Shown here in pieces: positions 25,330 to 33,717 of a DNA stretch of 64,000 nt (position 1 is its first letter; every line of letters starts with the position of its first letter). The stretch spans positions 1 to 64,000 of the forward strand of contig NZ_AKXQ01000004.1 of the NCBI RefSeq assembly GCF_000276805.1, read 5' to 3'. Under the pieces are notes generated by a model. It was not told the origin of the DNA. It ran no database searches and saw nothing but the letters and a program-made list of their open reading frames with translations. The stretch comes from Moritella dasanensis ArB 0140. Its GTDB lineage: Bacteria > Pseudomonadota > Gammaproteobacteria > Enterobacterales > Moritellaceae. A program made the translations under genes and the position numbers.

Positions 25330-26586
25330 GTGTTAAATATTAAAAGTAGTCAATCTAATTCTAATTCAGCATCTTCTAGTTGGAACGCGCATGATACTAA
25401 GTGGACGCTTAGTTTATTTGGTACCGCTGTAGGGGCTGGCATACTGTTTTTACCTATCAATATTGGTGCTGGTGGATTTTGGCCACTTATTATTATGGCT
25501 CTACTTGCTGGGCCGATGACTTTTTTCGCACACAGAGGTTTATCTCGATTCGTGCTTTCCTCTAAGCATCCTGAAGCTGATTTTACCGATGTGGTTGAGG
25601 AGCACTTTGGTCCGAATGCGGGTCGTATTATCTCTGTGCTTTATTTTCTCTCTATTTATCCTATCTTACTGATTTATGGTGTTGGCTTAACCAATACGGT
25701 CGATAGCTTTATCGTTAATCAGCTTGGCTTTGCATCACCATCTCGTGTATTGCTATCTGGTGTATTGGTTGCTGGTATGGTCGGTGTAATGATGGGAGGA
25801 GAAAAACTCGTTCTTAAAGCGTTTGAGATCATCGTGTATCCATTGGTACTTATTCTTGCTGGACTATCAATCTACATGATCCAAGATTGGCAAGTGCCTG
25901 ACGTATCAATGGCGACGGATATGGCTGAGTTTTCGCGTACATTATGGTTAGCGGTACCAGTTACTGTATTTGCGTTTAGCCATGCTGCGGCAATTTCTAG
26001 TTTTACCACGGCACAAAAGCGCCATTACGGTAAACAAGCAGGGCTAAAATCAGAACAGATCCTGAAGCGTACGTCGATTATGCTTATTTCGTTTGTGGTC
26101 TTTTTTGTTTTTTCTTGTGTGTTTAGCCTAACGCCAGCGCAGTTGCTAGAAGCTAAAATACAAAACATATCTGTTTTATCGTATCTTGCAAATGTGAAAG
26201 ATAACGCCTTGATTGCTTCTTTAGGTCCTTTAATCGCTTTCATTGCAATTACATCATCATTCTTTGGGCATTTTTTAGGGGCGCGAGAAGGTCTAAATGG
26301 CCTAATACGTAAACAAGTCAACATGAAACCTGCGGCGATAAATAAGCTGACTATTTTTATATTGTTTACCAGTATCTGGGCTGTTTCAGTGATGAATCCA
26401 AGTATATTAAATATGATGGAAATGTTTTCTGGCCCGGTTATTGCGATGATTTTGTTTGTGATGCCGATGTATGCGATACACAAAGTCGAAGCATTGGCTC
26501 AATACCGTGGCGCGTTAAGTAACATCTTCGTGATGACGATGGGGTTGATTGCCATCTCAGCGTTAATATTTAACGTGTTCTTATAA
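25330..26586 (+). CDS. HAAAP family amino acid transporter, SdaC (serine) type
   Basis: A 418-residue inner-membrane protein with about eleven membrane segments. It follows E. coli SdaC in many places: DTKWTLSLFGTAVGAGILFLPI at the first helix, VVEEHFGPNAGRII, FSHAAAISSF and SFFGHFLGAREGLNGL. That points to proton-coupled uptake of serine or a related hydroxy amino acid, though related members carry threonine or aromatic amino acids. It starts with GTG at 25330, with AAGGA 7 nt upstream. The first 20 residues are a soluble Ser/Asn-rich leader. A terminator-like hairpin follows 45 bp after the stop, so it is a single-gene unit. Confidence 0.88.
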   Translation: MLNIKSSQSNSNSASSSWNAHDTKWTLSLFGTAVGAGILFLPINIGAGGFWPLIIMALLAGPMTFFAHRGLSRFVLSSKHPEADFTDVVEEHFGPNAGRIISVLYFLSIYPILLIYGVGLTNTVDSFIVNQLGFASPSRVLLSGVLVAGMVGVMMGGEKLVLKAFEIIVYPLVLILAGLSIYMIQDWQVPDVSMATDMAEFSRTLWLAVPVTVFAFSHAAAISSFTTAQKRHYGKQAGLKSEQILKRTSIMLISFVVFFVFSCVFSLTPAQLLEAKIQNISVLSYLANVKDNALIASLGPLIAFIAITSSFFGHFLGAREGLNGLIRKQVNMKPAAINKLTIFILFTSIWAVSVMNPSILNMMEMFSGPVIAMILFVMPMYAIHKVEALAQYRGALSNIFVMTMGLIAISALIFNVFL

Positions 26587-26631
26587 GTATGACGGAATAA
26601 TAAAAGAAGGGAATGTCAGTTTCTTGAAGAG

Positions 26632-26683
26632 GACTCAATTGCATATGTGTAAATGGCACAGGCAATTGAGTCTTATTGTTTAT
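26632..26683 (+). terminator. Terminator hairpin after the SdaC-type transporter
   Basis: An 11-bp perfect stem (GACTCAATTGC at 26632-26642 with its complement at 26662-26672) encloses an inner TGTG/CACA stem and is followed by TTATTGTTTATT. The T-run is interrupted, so strength is moderate. Confidence 0.7.
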
Positions 26684-26704
26684 TACAAACAGTTATGACA
26701 ACGC

Positions 26705-27433
26705 TTATGACGTAGCTTGAATACTCGCTAAACGCGGCAACTTGCCTTTTAGTGCTGTGATATGCAATGTCTTGTTAGACAGATAATCATTCAGTCCATT
26801 GTTACGTAATAGACACGCAGGGCAGTCGCCACAACCTTTCCCAACAACACCGTTATAACAAGTCAGTGATTGGTGCGTCACAAAATCAAGTTCGTCATGC
26901 AAGTCTGCAAGTGCCCATGTTTCTGCTTTGTTTAACCACATTAAGGGTGTTTCAAATTTAAAGTCTTTCGCCATGCCTAAGTTACAAGCCTGGTTAATCG
27001 ATTTAATGAATTCATCGCGACAATCAGGGTAACCAGAAAAATCTGTCTCACATACGCCAGTGATAACCGTGTTAGCACCGACTTGGTAAGCATAGATACT
27101 TGCCAGCGTCATGAAGATGATATTACGACCTGGGACAAAAGAATTCGGTAAGCCATTATCCATTAGCTCGTGAGATACGGATATATCGTCACGTGTTAAT
27201 GAGCTAATTGCGAGTTCACCAAGCACATCAGCATTAATGATTTTATGATTTTTAACACCGAAATAAGCCGCTGTTTTCTTCGCTACCTCGATCTCTTGGC
27301 TATGGCGCTGGCCATAATCAAAGGTAATACAGTCTACACTGTCATAACGTTGCAGTGCATCGACTAAACAAGTAGTGCTATCTTGACCACCACTGAATAC
27401 TAATACGGCTTTGTTTGCTGTCTGCTGTGACAT
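26705..27433 (-). CDS. queC: 7-cyano-7-deazaguanine synthase QueC
   Basis: QueC converts 7-carboxy-7-deazaguanine to preQ0 with ATP and ammonia, on the way to the tRNA base queuosine. The 242-residue chain has the ATP pyrophosphatase loop [12 protein letters not shown] (residues 12-23), the family stretch [24 protein letters not shown] and [17 protein letters not shown]. The zinc site is made by cysteines in [31 protein letters not shown] precedes the ATG as ribosome-binding site. Its usual partners queD and queE are not adjacent. I looked for a preQ1 riboswitch upstream and saw none. Confidence 0.96.
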   Translation of the reverse strand: MSQQTANKAVLVFSGGQDSTTCLVDALQRYDSVDCITFDYGQRHSQEIEVAKKTAAYFGVKNHKIINADVLGELAISSLTRDDISVSHELMDNGLPNSFVPGRNIIFMTLASIYAYQVGANTVITGVCETDFSGYPDCRDEFIKSINQACNLGMAKDFKFETPLMWLNKAETWALADLHDELDFVTHQSLTCYNGVVGKGCGDCPACLLRNNGLNDYLSNKTLHITALKGKLPRLASIQATS

Positions 27434-27760
27434 TTTTTGTCCTTATATCTATCATAGTAATGCCTTAATGAGGCGATAATAGCACAAGAATATTCAAACA
27501 CGGCTAAATCGGTGGTTAAAGTCGCTTAAACAATTGCCTGTCACTGGTTAAAAAAAAACGTAGTAATAGCAACTAGGCAGGATTGATTTGTTTCGGTAGA
27601 ATGTACTACTGCTGTATATAAACATAGTTGTATAAAGGTGTTTTTTTATAAATCTGTCCTTGTATAAATAGACTCTTGTATAAATACAGCGGCACAGTGG
27701 TCAATTTTATCTATCAGTCGGCTCTTGCTGGCTTTTTGTTTTTTATTGGTAAGCACAAGC
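27434..27760. other. Divergent intergenic region with 16-bp spaced TATAAATA repeats
   Basis: No gene supported. CTTGTATAAATA occurs at 27659-27670 and again at 27675-27686 (period 16), and a related GTTGTATAAAGG lies 32 bp earlier at 27627. The copies could be overlapping -10-like elements for the Sel1 gene or a simple local duplication. Confidence 0.5.
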
Positions 27761-28378
27761 ATGTCAAATAATACTAAAAATACGCAATCAAAGCCGAAGG
27801 ATCCCGGTTTACAAATTATCTCTGAAGCAGAGCAGGGCAGTCCTTTTTCGCAACTTGCAGCGGCAGATATGTGCTATGCGAGAAGCAATTTTGATGACGC
27901 CTTTTATTGGTACAGCATTGCGGTGCGCTCATTTACCAGTAATCCTGATGCGTACTCAGCAGAAGTGATTAAGTATGAAGTATCTGCAGCAGAATGTAAC
28001 CTTGCAGGTATGTTCTTTAATGGACTTGGCACTGACTCAGATAAGATCCAAGCGTTTAGACTGTACGCAGAAGCGGCGCGTAAGCGTTATGTGAAAGCAC
28101 AAGTACAGCTAGGCATGATGTATGTGTACGCCGAAGGCATTCAGCAACACTACGGTTTAGGTTATGCTTGGCTTAATGCTGCCCAACTCAATGGCGAAGA
28201 TAATAAAGACATTAAGAAAGTGTTGAAAATGATCGAAGCTAAAATGGATCGTAAAGCATTGGATAATGCCCGTAAAATGTCAGAACAATGGATTGATGAA
28301 GCGATTTTAGAAAAACTCGCGCAACGTAAGAAAACCCGTTTTTCGTTCATCAGCAATTGGTTTAAAAAGTCTAAATAA
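27761..28378 (+). CDS. Sel1-like/TPR repeat protein
   Basis: A 205-residue protein from ATG 27761. It has tandem helical repeats of the Sel1 type: NLAGMFFNGLGTDSDKIQAFRLYAEAARKRYVKAQVQLGMMYVYAEGIQQ contains two recognisable units of the A-x-x-x-L-G-x-M-Y-x-x-G-x-G pattern. The C-terminus is basic. A longer frame from TTG 27725 would add a hydrophobic stretch (MLAFCFLLVSTS) that might be a signal peptide; I prefer the ATG but am not sure. Sel1 proteins are adaptor-like scaffolds; no specific partner is indicated. It stands alone between queC (divergent) and a DUF4250 gene. Confidence 0.7.
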   Translation: MSNNTKNTQSKPKDPGLQIISEAEQGSPFSQLAAADMCYARSNFDDAFYWYSIAVRSFTSNPDAYSAEVIKYEVSAAECNLAGMFFNGLGTDSDKIQAFRLYAEAARKRYVKAQVQLGMMYVYAEGIQQHYGLGYAWLNAAQLNGEDNKDIKKVLKMIEAKMDRKALDNARKMSEQWIDEAILEKLAQRKKTRFSFISNWFKKSK

Positions 28379-28482
28379 GACATCAATCATATAATGAAAG
28401 AATAATACGTTAACATTACCTGTAAAATTATCTGCACTCTTCTAAACTTAACTTATCGACATATTATTGATAGGTGATGAAG

Positions 28483-28677
28483 ATGGATTTAAGTAATTTT
28501 GAACAAATGGATACCGCGATATTACTGGGTATTGTTAACGAAAAACTACGATTAGAATGTCCTGACCTACATGATCTGTCGGCGTCTTATGACATGCCCA
28601 CCGAAGCTCTCGCTAATAAACTCGATACACTGGGTTATCATTACGACACAAAAACTAACCAGTTTAAAAGCTTTTAG
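28483..28677 (+). CDS. DUF4250 domain protein
   Basis: A 64-residue protein MDLSNFEQMDTAILLGIVNEKL..., ending GYHYDTKTNQFKSF. The opening, the LLGIVNEKLR helix and the closing G-Y-x-Y-D-x-x-T-N-Q-F pattern are those of DUF4250 small proteins found in marine gammaproteobacteria and Firmicutes. I chose ATG 28483 because AGGTG at 28472-28476 is spaced 6 nt and the family starts MDL. Function unknown; the size and helix content suggest a small regulator or adaptor. Confidence 0.8.
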   Translation: MDLSNFEQMDTAILLGIVNEKLRLECPDLHDLSASYDMPTEALANKLDTLGYHYDTKTNQFKSF

Positions 28678-28800
28678 TCGATTAGGTTTGGCTAACATTT
28701 TACTATTGCTAATACCCTCCTTATACTGGCTGGATAGAAAATTATCTATTTACCGAAAAAACAATTTATCGGTAAAATAATAAGCCAATATGGAGGGCGC

Positions 28801-29577
28801 ATGTTTAAACAAGTTTTACCTTTAGTCGTATTATCATCTTTAGTTGTCGGCTGTACAGCATCGCCAACAGGCCGTAATCAAGTATTGTTATATTCAAGCG
28901 GTGACATGACGCAGCTTGGCGCGCAGTCATTTGATCAAATCAAACAACAAGAAAAAATAAACACAGATCCTAAACTGAATAACTACGTGCAATGTATCGC
29001 TGATACTTTGACGCACTATGTCGATCAACCCACTAACTGGGATGTGGTCATTTTTGATAGCCCACAAGTGAATGCCTTTGCCCTGCCGGGTGGTCATATC
29101 GGTGTATATACTGGATTACTCAAAGTAGCCAAAACACCATCTCAATTAGCTGCGGTGATGGGACATGAAATTGTTCACGTGACGGCGAATCACAGTAACG
29201 AGCGCTTATCACAATCTAAAATTACCAATATTGGGTTGCAGGTAACTGATTACGCTTTGCAAAATCAAGAATACAAAGACACGGCAATGCAAGCGCTCGG
29301 TTTAGGCCTACAGTATGGCGTGGTATTACCGTACGGACGTACACAAGAATCTGAAGCGGATATTGTCGGTTTAAAATTGATGGCGAAAGCGGGTTTTGAT
29401 CCTGAAGAAAGTATTGCGTTGTGGCAGAACATGGCGGCGGCATCGGGTGGCGAACAACCGCCGGAACTATTATCAACGCATCCATCACACGATACCCGTA
29501 TCAAAGATTTACGTAAGGCTATCGCCAAACTACCTGCAGAATATCGTCGACCAAAAGAGTTAAGCTGCAGCTATTAA
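28801..29577 (+). CDS. M48 family zinc metalloprotease, lipoprotein
   Basis: A 258-residue outer-membrane-type lipoprotein protease. The signal peptide ends in the lipobox LVVGC (C18). The zinc-binding motif is GHEIVHVTANH (H122, E123, H126), and the third ligand glutamate lies in the downstream ESEADIVGL stretch, so the active site is complete. ALPGGHIGVYTGLL precedes it, as in M48C proteins such as LoiP and BepA that handle outer-membrane protein quality control. It is a good match in length to LoiP (about 252 residues), but the sequence is distant, so I do not give the symbol. TGGAGGGCGC provides a strong ribosome-binding site. Confidence 0.9.
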   Translation: MFKQVLPLVVLSSLVVGCTASPTGRNQVLLYSSGDMTQLGAQSFDQIKQQEKINTDPKLNNYVQCIADTLTHYVDQPTNWDVVIFDSPQVNAFALPGGHIGVYTGLLKVAKTPSQLAAVMGHEIVHVTANHSNERLSQSKITNIGLQVTDYALQNQEYKDTAMQALGLGLQYGVVLPYGRTQESEADIVGLKLMAKAGFDPEESIALWQNMAAASGGEQPPELLSTHPSHDTRIKDLRKAIAKLPAEYRRPKELSCSY

Positions 29578-29635
29578 TCGTAAATAGTGAGGCGTTTATC
29601 ATTGGCCGTTATGTGCTAAATTGCTGATTTTAAAT

Positions 29636-29683
29636 GATTGATTAAGCGATTGATAAAGCTATTGATAAAACTGTTGATAAAAA
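29636..29683. repeat. Four degenerate 12-bp tandem repeats
   Basis: Units GATTGATTAAGC, GATTGATAAAGC, TATTGATAAAAC and TGTTGATAAAAA (29636-29683) form a tandem array of period 12 between convergent genes. The last unit supplies the A-run that becomes the T-run of the adjacent minus-strand terminator. Confidence 0.8.
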
Positions 29684-29731
29684 AGGGGGCGATGCATGCT
29701 TTCTACCCGAGATAGCCATGACATCGCCCTT
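29679..29731 (-). terminator. Rho-independent terminator of the DUF1214-like lipoprotein gene
   Basis: GGGCGATG (29687-29694) pairs with CATCGCCC (29722-29729), extended by AAGG/CCTT with a small bulge. On the minus strand the stem is followed by six Ts (A-run 29679-29684). It lies about 46 bp after the stop at 29777. Confidence 0.75.
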
Positions 29732-29776
29732 ATTGCTGTTAATACTTAAAGCCTAATGTTGTAACGCAAGTCGATA

Positions 29777-31129
29777 TTACCAAGTCTGGTAACGTTGAGC
29801 GGCATGCTGTTGGCGTGATGTTAATTGCTGTTTACGTTGTTCTGTATTAAACATCGGAATGTCTGCAGGTAAATGCTGGCGTAACTCGCTAAGCTTCACT
29901 AATTTCGTTTCTGGTGTTGTCGAGGTAATGAGTTTGTCATCAACCCCACTTTGAATACGTAACATCAACACACCAGTCGGTGTACTGCTGGTATCCAGCC
30001 AATCTTGGATGCCTGGATCTTGTGGTGACGCAACGATGTAGTAGAAACCATCATCACTTTTATAAGCCTGGGCTTTACCATTAAGACCCCAAGACACACT
30101 GCTTTGTTTGTTTACCCAGTCTGGTGATGCAGCCCAGTAGTTCATGACATGGAAGCCGTTATAATCAGATTCTATTTCAGGTAGTTTAATAATCAGCGCT
30201 TCGTCTTCTTTTACATCATAGTGACCGACGCTGTTATATTGACCGAGAATACCGATGTCACCCGTTGGGCGGAATGTGATCAAGGTATTCTCTGGTAACC
30301 ATGAGATCTTATCGGCAAAATCAGGCCAGAATGTACCTTGACGTTTTACCATAGACGTTGCGTTGTTAATTCGCTCTGTTAATGACGCTGCGCTGTCTGG
30401 TCTACTTGCAACCCCTTCACTGCCAATACGCTTGATATGAATGTTACCTGCAGATTCTGTTTTCCAATCAGCATGAGTGTAACGGGCGATCACAATCAGA
30501 TTTTGCTGTTGTTGTGGCAACGCCATCCAGTTACCAGCCACTTTATCCTTACTTATTGTCACACTAAAGTTACCATCGGCATCAAATGTCATGTGGTTAT
30601 CATCCAGAACGGAAACTGCACCTTGTGGATTCGCTGCTTCAAATAACTCTAATAAAAAGTCAGCGCTGGTGCCACGATTCCCCGTGACGATATAGACATT
30701 ATTACCCTTTTTATTACTTAAATTTGCCGCGCGGTAATACGTATCGGGATTATCAATACCAATGCGTTTACCGGGATCAAGTAAGTTACGAAAATGTGGG
30801 TAACTACCATCACCACCTGCAATCGCGCCACTCATTGCGGCGTTGGTGATTGCTGATAATAGTTCATAAGCGTCGACACGATGTTGTGGATCGCGCTGGT
30901 AAATACTGCTGTCGCGAAATTGCTGCTCAACATCACCGAGGGTGCGGTAGAACTCTGCCCAAGCTTGTTCTAATTCTTGTTGCGCCACTACATCAGACTG
31001 AATATCACTTTGCGATGGCGTGTCTGCTGTGTTAGCACAGGCGGTGAGCAAACCTGCTAGTAGCAAGCTGCTAGCTATTTTGGTGCAGGGATGGCTTATT
31101 AAATTAAATGACCTTGTTTTAAATAACAT
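29777..31129 (-). CDS. DUF1214-like lipoprotein
   Basis: A 450-residue protein with a lipoprotein signal (LLLAGLLTAC, cysteine near residue 31). The middle and C-terminal regions resemble the DUF1254/DUF1214 type: YYRAANLSNKKGNNVYIVTG, then NYWAASPDWVNKQSSVSWGLNGKAQA, and the end pattern DDGFYYIVASPQDPGIQDWLDTSSTPTGVLMLRIQ, which recalls the DUF1214 close (sequence, N-W-L, G-x-x-x-L-R-x-Y). Family members are exported proteins of unknown activity. The gene is followed by an Omp85-type gene upstream on the same strand at 31228-32625, 98 bp away, so both may share a promoter. I am sure of the lipoprotein nature and less sure of the domain name. Confidence 0.65.
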   Translation of the reverse strand: MLFKTRSFNLISHPCTKIASSLLLAGLLTACANTADTPSQSDIQSDVVAQQELEQAWAEFYRTLGDVEQQFRDSSIYQRDPQHRVDAYELLSAITNAAMSGAIAGGDGSYPHFRNLLDPGKRIGIDNPDTYYRAANLSNKKGNNVYIVTGNRGTSADFLLELFEAANPQGAVSVLDDNHMTFDADGNFSVTISKDKVAGNWMALPQQQQNLIVIARYTHADWKTESAGNIHIKRIGSEGVASRPDSAASLTERINNATSMVKRQGTFWPDFADKISWLPENTLITFRPTGDIGILGQYNSVGHYDVKEDEALIIKLPEIESDYNGFHVMNYWAASPDWVNKQSSVSWGLNGKAQAYKSDDGFYYIVASPQDPGIQDWLDTSSTPTGVLMLRIQSGVDDKLITSTTPETKLVKLSELRQHLPADIPMFNTEQRKQQLTSRQQHAAQRYQTW

Positions 31130-31227
31130 AGGGATTATATTATCCTATTTGTTCAATTTAGAAATATGGTAATGAACTACAGTTCTGTTTCCATACAGTA
31201 TTTATCTATAGTGTTATGTGCGTATTA

Positions 31228-32625
31228 TTAAAAAGCTTCTGTGAAATTAAAGTAGAAACCACTACCAAATTCACTCATGCCTAAATCTAGGCGAATGTTC
31301 ATTTTTGGTTGGATTTGATAACGATAACCAACGCCGTAACTTAAGAATAAATCGTCAGATAGCTTATCGACACTCTCGCCGACACCGCCAATACCAGACC
31401 ATAATGTCATGCCGTGATTGGATGGTAAGCCGTTAGTGCGGCTAAAGGTATGACGCCATTCAACCGTGGTTTCAAAGGCTGATTTTTCAATAAATTGGCC
31501 TTTAAAAATACCGCGCATTGAATTGGCACCACCCAAGGTCGCAAGGTCATAAAAAGGCACATCACCTTTCGTTGCTTGGAACTGAGTAAAGCTGGCAATA
31601 GTATTGGTTGGGTTAAAGCTGTAATAAGAGCGGAACTCGACATTAGCTTTATAATAATCACTGTCAGAGCCAATTTTTTCATTAAAATTTAAGTAATTCG
31701 TTTTGAAATAGATGCCTTCTTTGGCGTTCACGGCAAAATCACGTGAATCATATTCCAATACTAACCCTAAACCCAATGTAAACGGCTTGTCGGCATAATC
31801 TTGAAAGTCTTGGTCTGCTAAAATGTAGTCAGATTGTTCCGTCACTTTCACATAATTCATTTCAGTGTTCGCACCAAGGTACCAGTCACCGAAGACTCGA
31901 TAAGCAAGGCTACCGATATATTCACCACGATTAGCATCATACGTAGTGTCTTCACCCATCTCTACCGTAGAGCCTTTGTCATAACCAACACCAAAGTATT
32001 GCGATGACTGCTGACCGAAGTTGACCACACCTTCATATTTAGTGTTGTTGTGGTTAAAGAAGATGTTTTGTTTCGACTGAAAACCATAACCCATGCTGCC
32101 ATTAGTCGGGAAGTTGACCATTAAAAATCCGGTCACACTTGAGCGTTGTAAATCTATGTCATTGCTATCAGTGGTAAAAGAGTACAGGCCACCACCGGCC
32201 AATAAAGCACCTTGCTCGGGTGTATAAGCAGGACCACCTAGTAGACTAAACATGCTATCGCCATTCTTTTCACGTAATGGTTTGATGGCGTAATCGAGAT
32301 CTTCAGCGTATTGGCTTAACACCGCTTTATCTTCAGTGTCTTCGGCGTGTTTGGCTAAGTTACTCACGTACGTTTGTGCGTCGTTATAATTAGCGATAAT
32401 TTGTTGTACGTCATCTTCAGATTGATAACGTGGCAATTCTGCATACAAAGTGGGTAATTGGGTACGCTTCGCGGCAAGTAAGGTATCTGGCGATTGCGTG
32501 GTTAACCGCGTTTTAACTTCGCTCGCAGCTTGGCTTATCTCGTCACTTGAAGGGATTGGATTTGTTGCACAACCGACAACGGCAGTGATAGACAGTAATA
32601 ATATCGTTGGATTATGCAATTTCAT
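31228..32625 (-). CDS. Omp85/BamA-TamA type outer-membrane barrel with lipoprotein signal, no POTRA visible
   Basis: A 465-residue protein. The N-terminus MKLHNPTILLLSITAVVGC carries a lipobox (VVGC, C19). About 110 residues of helical, charged sequence follow and then a barrel of roughly 330 residues. The barrel has the Omp85 (surface antigen D15) signature LGGANSMRGIFKGQF, the counterpart of the conserved V/M-R-G-Y/F motif on loop 6, and ends with FYFNFTEAF, an aromatic C-terminus. I could not recognise POTRA domains, which normally precede an Omp85 barrel. The pairing of a lipidated N-terminus with such a barrel is unusual in proteobacteria. Likely function: transport or insertion of a lipid or protein at the outer membrane; this is inference. 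Confidence 0.8.
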   Translation of the reverse strand: MKLHNPTILLLSITAVVGCATNPIPSSDEISQAASEVKTRLTTQSPDTLLAAKRTQLPTLYAELPRYQSEDDVQQIIANYNDAQTYVSNLAKHAEDTEDKAVLSQYAEDLDYAIKPLREKNGDSMFSLLGGPAYTPEQGALLAGGGLYSFTTDSNDIDLQRSSVTGFLMVNFPTNGSMGYGFQSKQNIFFNHNNTKYEGVVNFGQQSSQYFGVGYDKGSTVEMGEDTTYDANRGEYIGSLAYRVFGDWYLGANTEMNYVKVTEQSDYILADQDFQDYADKPFTLGLGLVLEYDSRDFAVNAKEGIYFKTNYLNFNEKIGSDSDYYKANVEFRSYYSFNPTNTIASFTQFQATKGDVPFYDLATLGGANSMRGIFKGQFIEKSAFETTVEWRHTFSRTNGLPSNHGMTLWSGIGGVGESVDKLSDDLFLSYGVGYRYQIQPKMNIRLDLGMSEFGSGFYFNFTEAF

Positions 32626-32747
32626 AATAACACCACTAAGAATTTTAGAGTGCGATAATAATGCTTAGATAGGGTTGTACATATGTTGTTTATAAAAAAA
32701 AGTCGCTAAACGAAATATTTTTAGGTTCTCTTTATTGTTATTGCTGT

Positions 32748-33497
32748 TTATTTTATTGGCCTGCGCTTGGTCAGTTTATTTTTAATCACATTGACGACAG
32801 TAAGTGGGTGATTTGTGCTCTTATCTATCAAGCGCTGAATGTCTTCAGGGTTAATTTCGGTATAACCATCGTGCGCCATTAAGATTTTACTGATGTTGAG
32901 TTGTAATAATTTGTTCAGTGACTGCTTGTAGGCATCGGGCTGATAGATGGGGAAAGGGGAGGCGAACTTATTGCGCAGTTTTAAGATCATATCACCGACA
33001 TACATCTGCTGCGTTGGTTGGTGTAAAAATGATAAATCACGGTCGGTATGTCCGGGCGTAAAGTGCACCATCCAATCATCAAAGTCAGGGACGCTGGTTT
33101 GGTCTTGTAAAATAATATCCGGTTTAAGGTAGGGATGGTAATAAATGTTTTGCAGTTTTTTACCTTTACGGCGCGCGACATATAACGCCAACATGACATC
33201 AATGGTATGTGCCACTCGGCCTTTGAATCCCTGATACCACTGCTTCTCAAAACCCACTGACGCAATTTTACAGCCAAACTGTTTACGTAATAAGTGCGCG
33301 CCGCCAGCATGGTCTGGGTGCATATGTGATACCAATACGAGTGTTAAATCCGCCATATCACGCTTGAGTGTATCGGTAATGAAGGATTTTATTGTTGCTA
33401 CATCACAACGACAGCCGCCATCAAGCAATAATAACCTGTCTGGATATTCAACTAATAGAATCGTTTGAATATAGCCTTTAATCTGGTGTATCTGCAT
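32748..33497 (-). CDS. Metallo-beta-lactamase fold hydrolase
   Basis: A 249-residue MBL-fold protein. The metal motif HxHxDH is SHMHPDHAGG (H58, H60, D62, H63). The second histidine lies in HFTPGHTDRDLSFLH, the aspartate ligand in QQMYVGDMIL, and the last histidine in LMAHDG. Such proteins hydrolyse thioesters, lactones or other esters, with glyoxalase II and lactonases as relatives; the substrate here is unknown. It begins MQIHQIKGYIQTILLVEYPDR with no signal peptide, so it is cytoplasmic. It is followed by the Omp85-type gene on the same strand after 122 bp. Confidence 0.87.
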   Translation of the reverse strand: MQIHQIKGYIQTILLVEYPDRLLLLDGGCRCDVATIKSFITDTLKRDMADLTLVLVSHMHPDHAGGAHLLRKQFGCKIASVGFEKQWYQGFKGRVAHTIDVMLALYVARRKGKKLQNIYYHPYLKPDIILQDQTSVPDFDDWMVHFTPGHTDRDLSFLHQPTQQMYVGDMILKLRNKFASPFPIYQPDAYKQSLNKLLQLNISKILMAHDGYTEINPEDIQRLIDKSTNHPLTVVNVIKNKLTKRRPIK

Positions 33498-33717
33498 GGA
33501 CGCTACTGCTTTTATAATATGGGATGGTGAAACGATCTCAGCTCAGGGCTGTTATTTTCGTACCGGACGCCTATTCTCGCACAGTTCGATGCTGATAAAA
33601 TCGTGGTATGTTAAATTTTTGTAACTTAAGCGATTAATCTTAAAACAACTGGAAGTAAAACCAGTATTTATCTACACTAGCGATAGCTTACCTTTACCGC
33701 TAGGAAACCAACGTTTC

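Noticed and set aside
28749-28776. Inverted repeat TTTACCGA/TCGGTAAA upstream of the M48 protease gene
   Set aside because: No T-run and a long A/T-rich loop; it could be an operator, but I cannot tie it to a known regulator.
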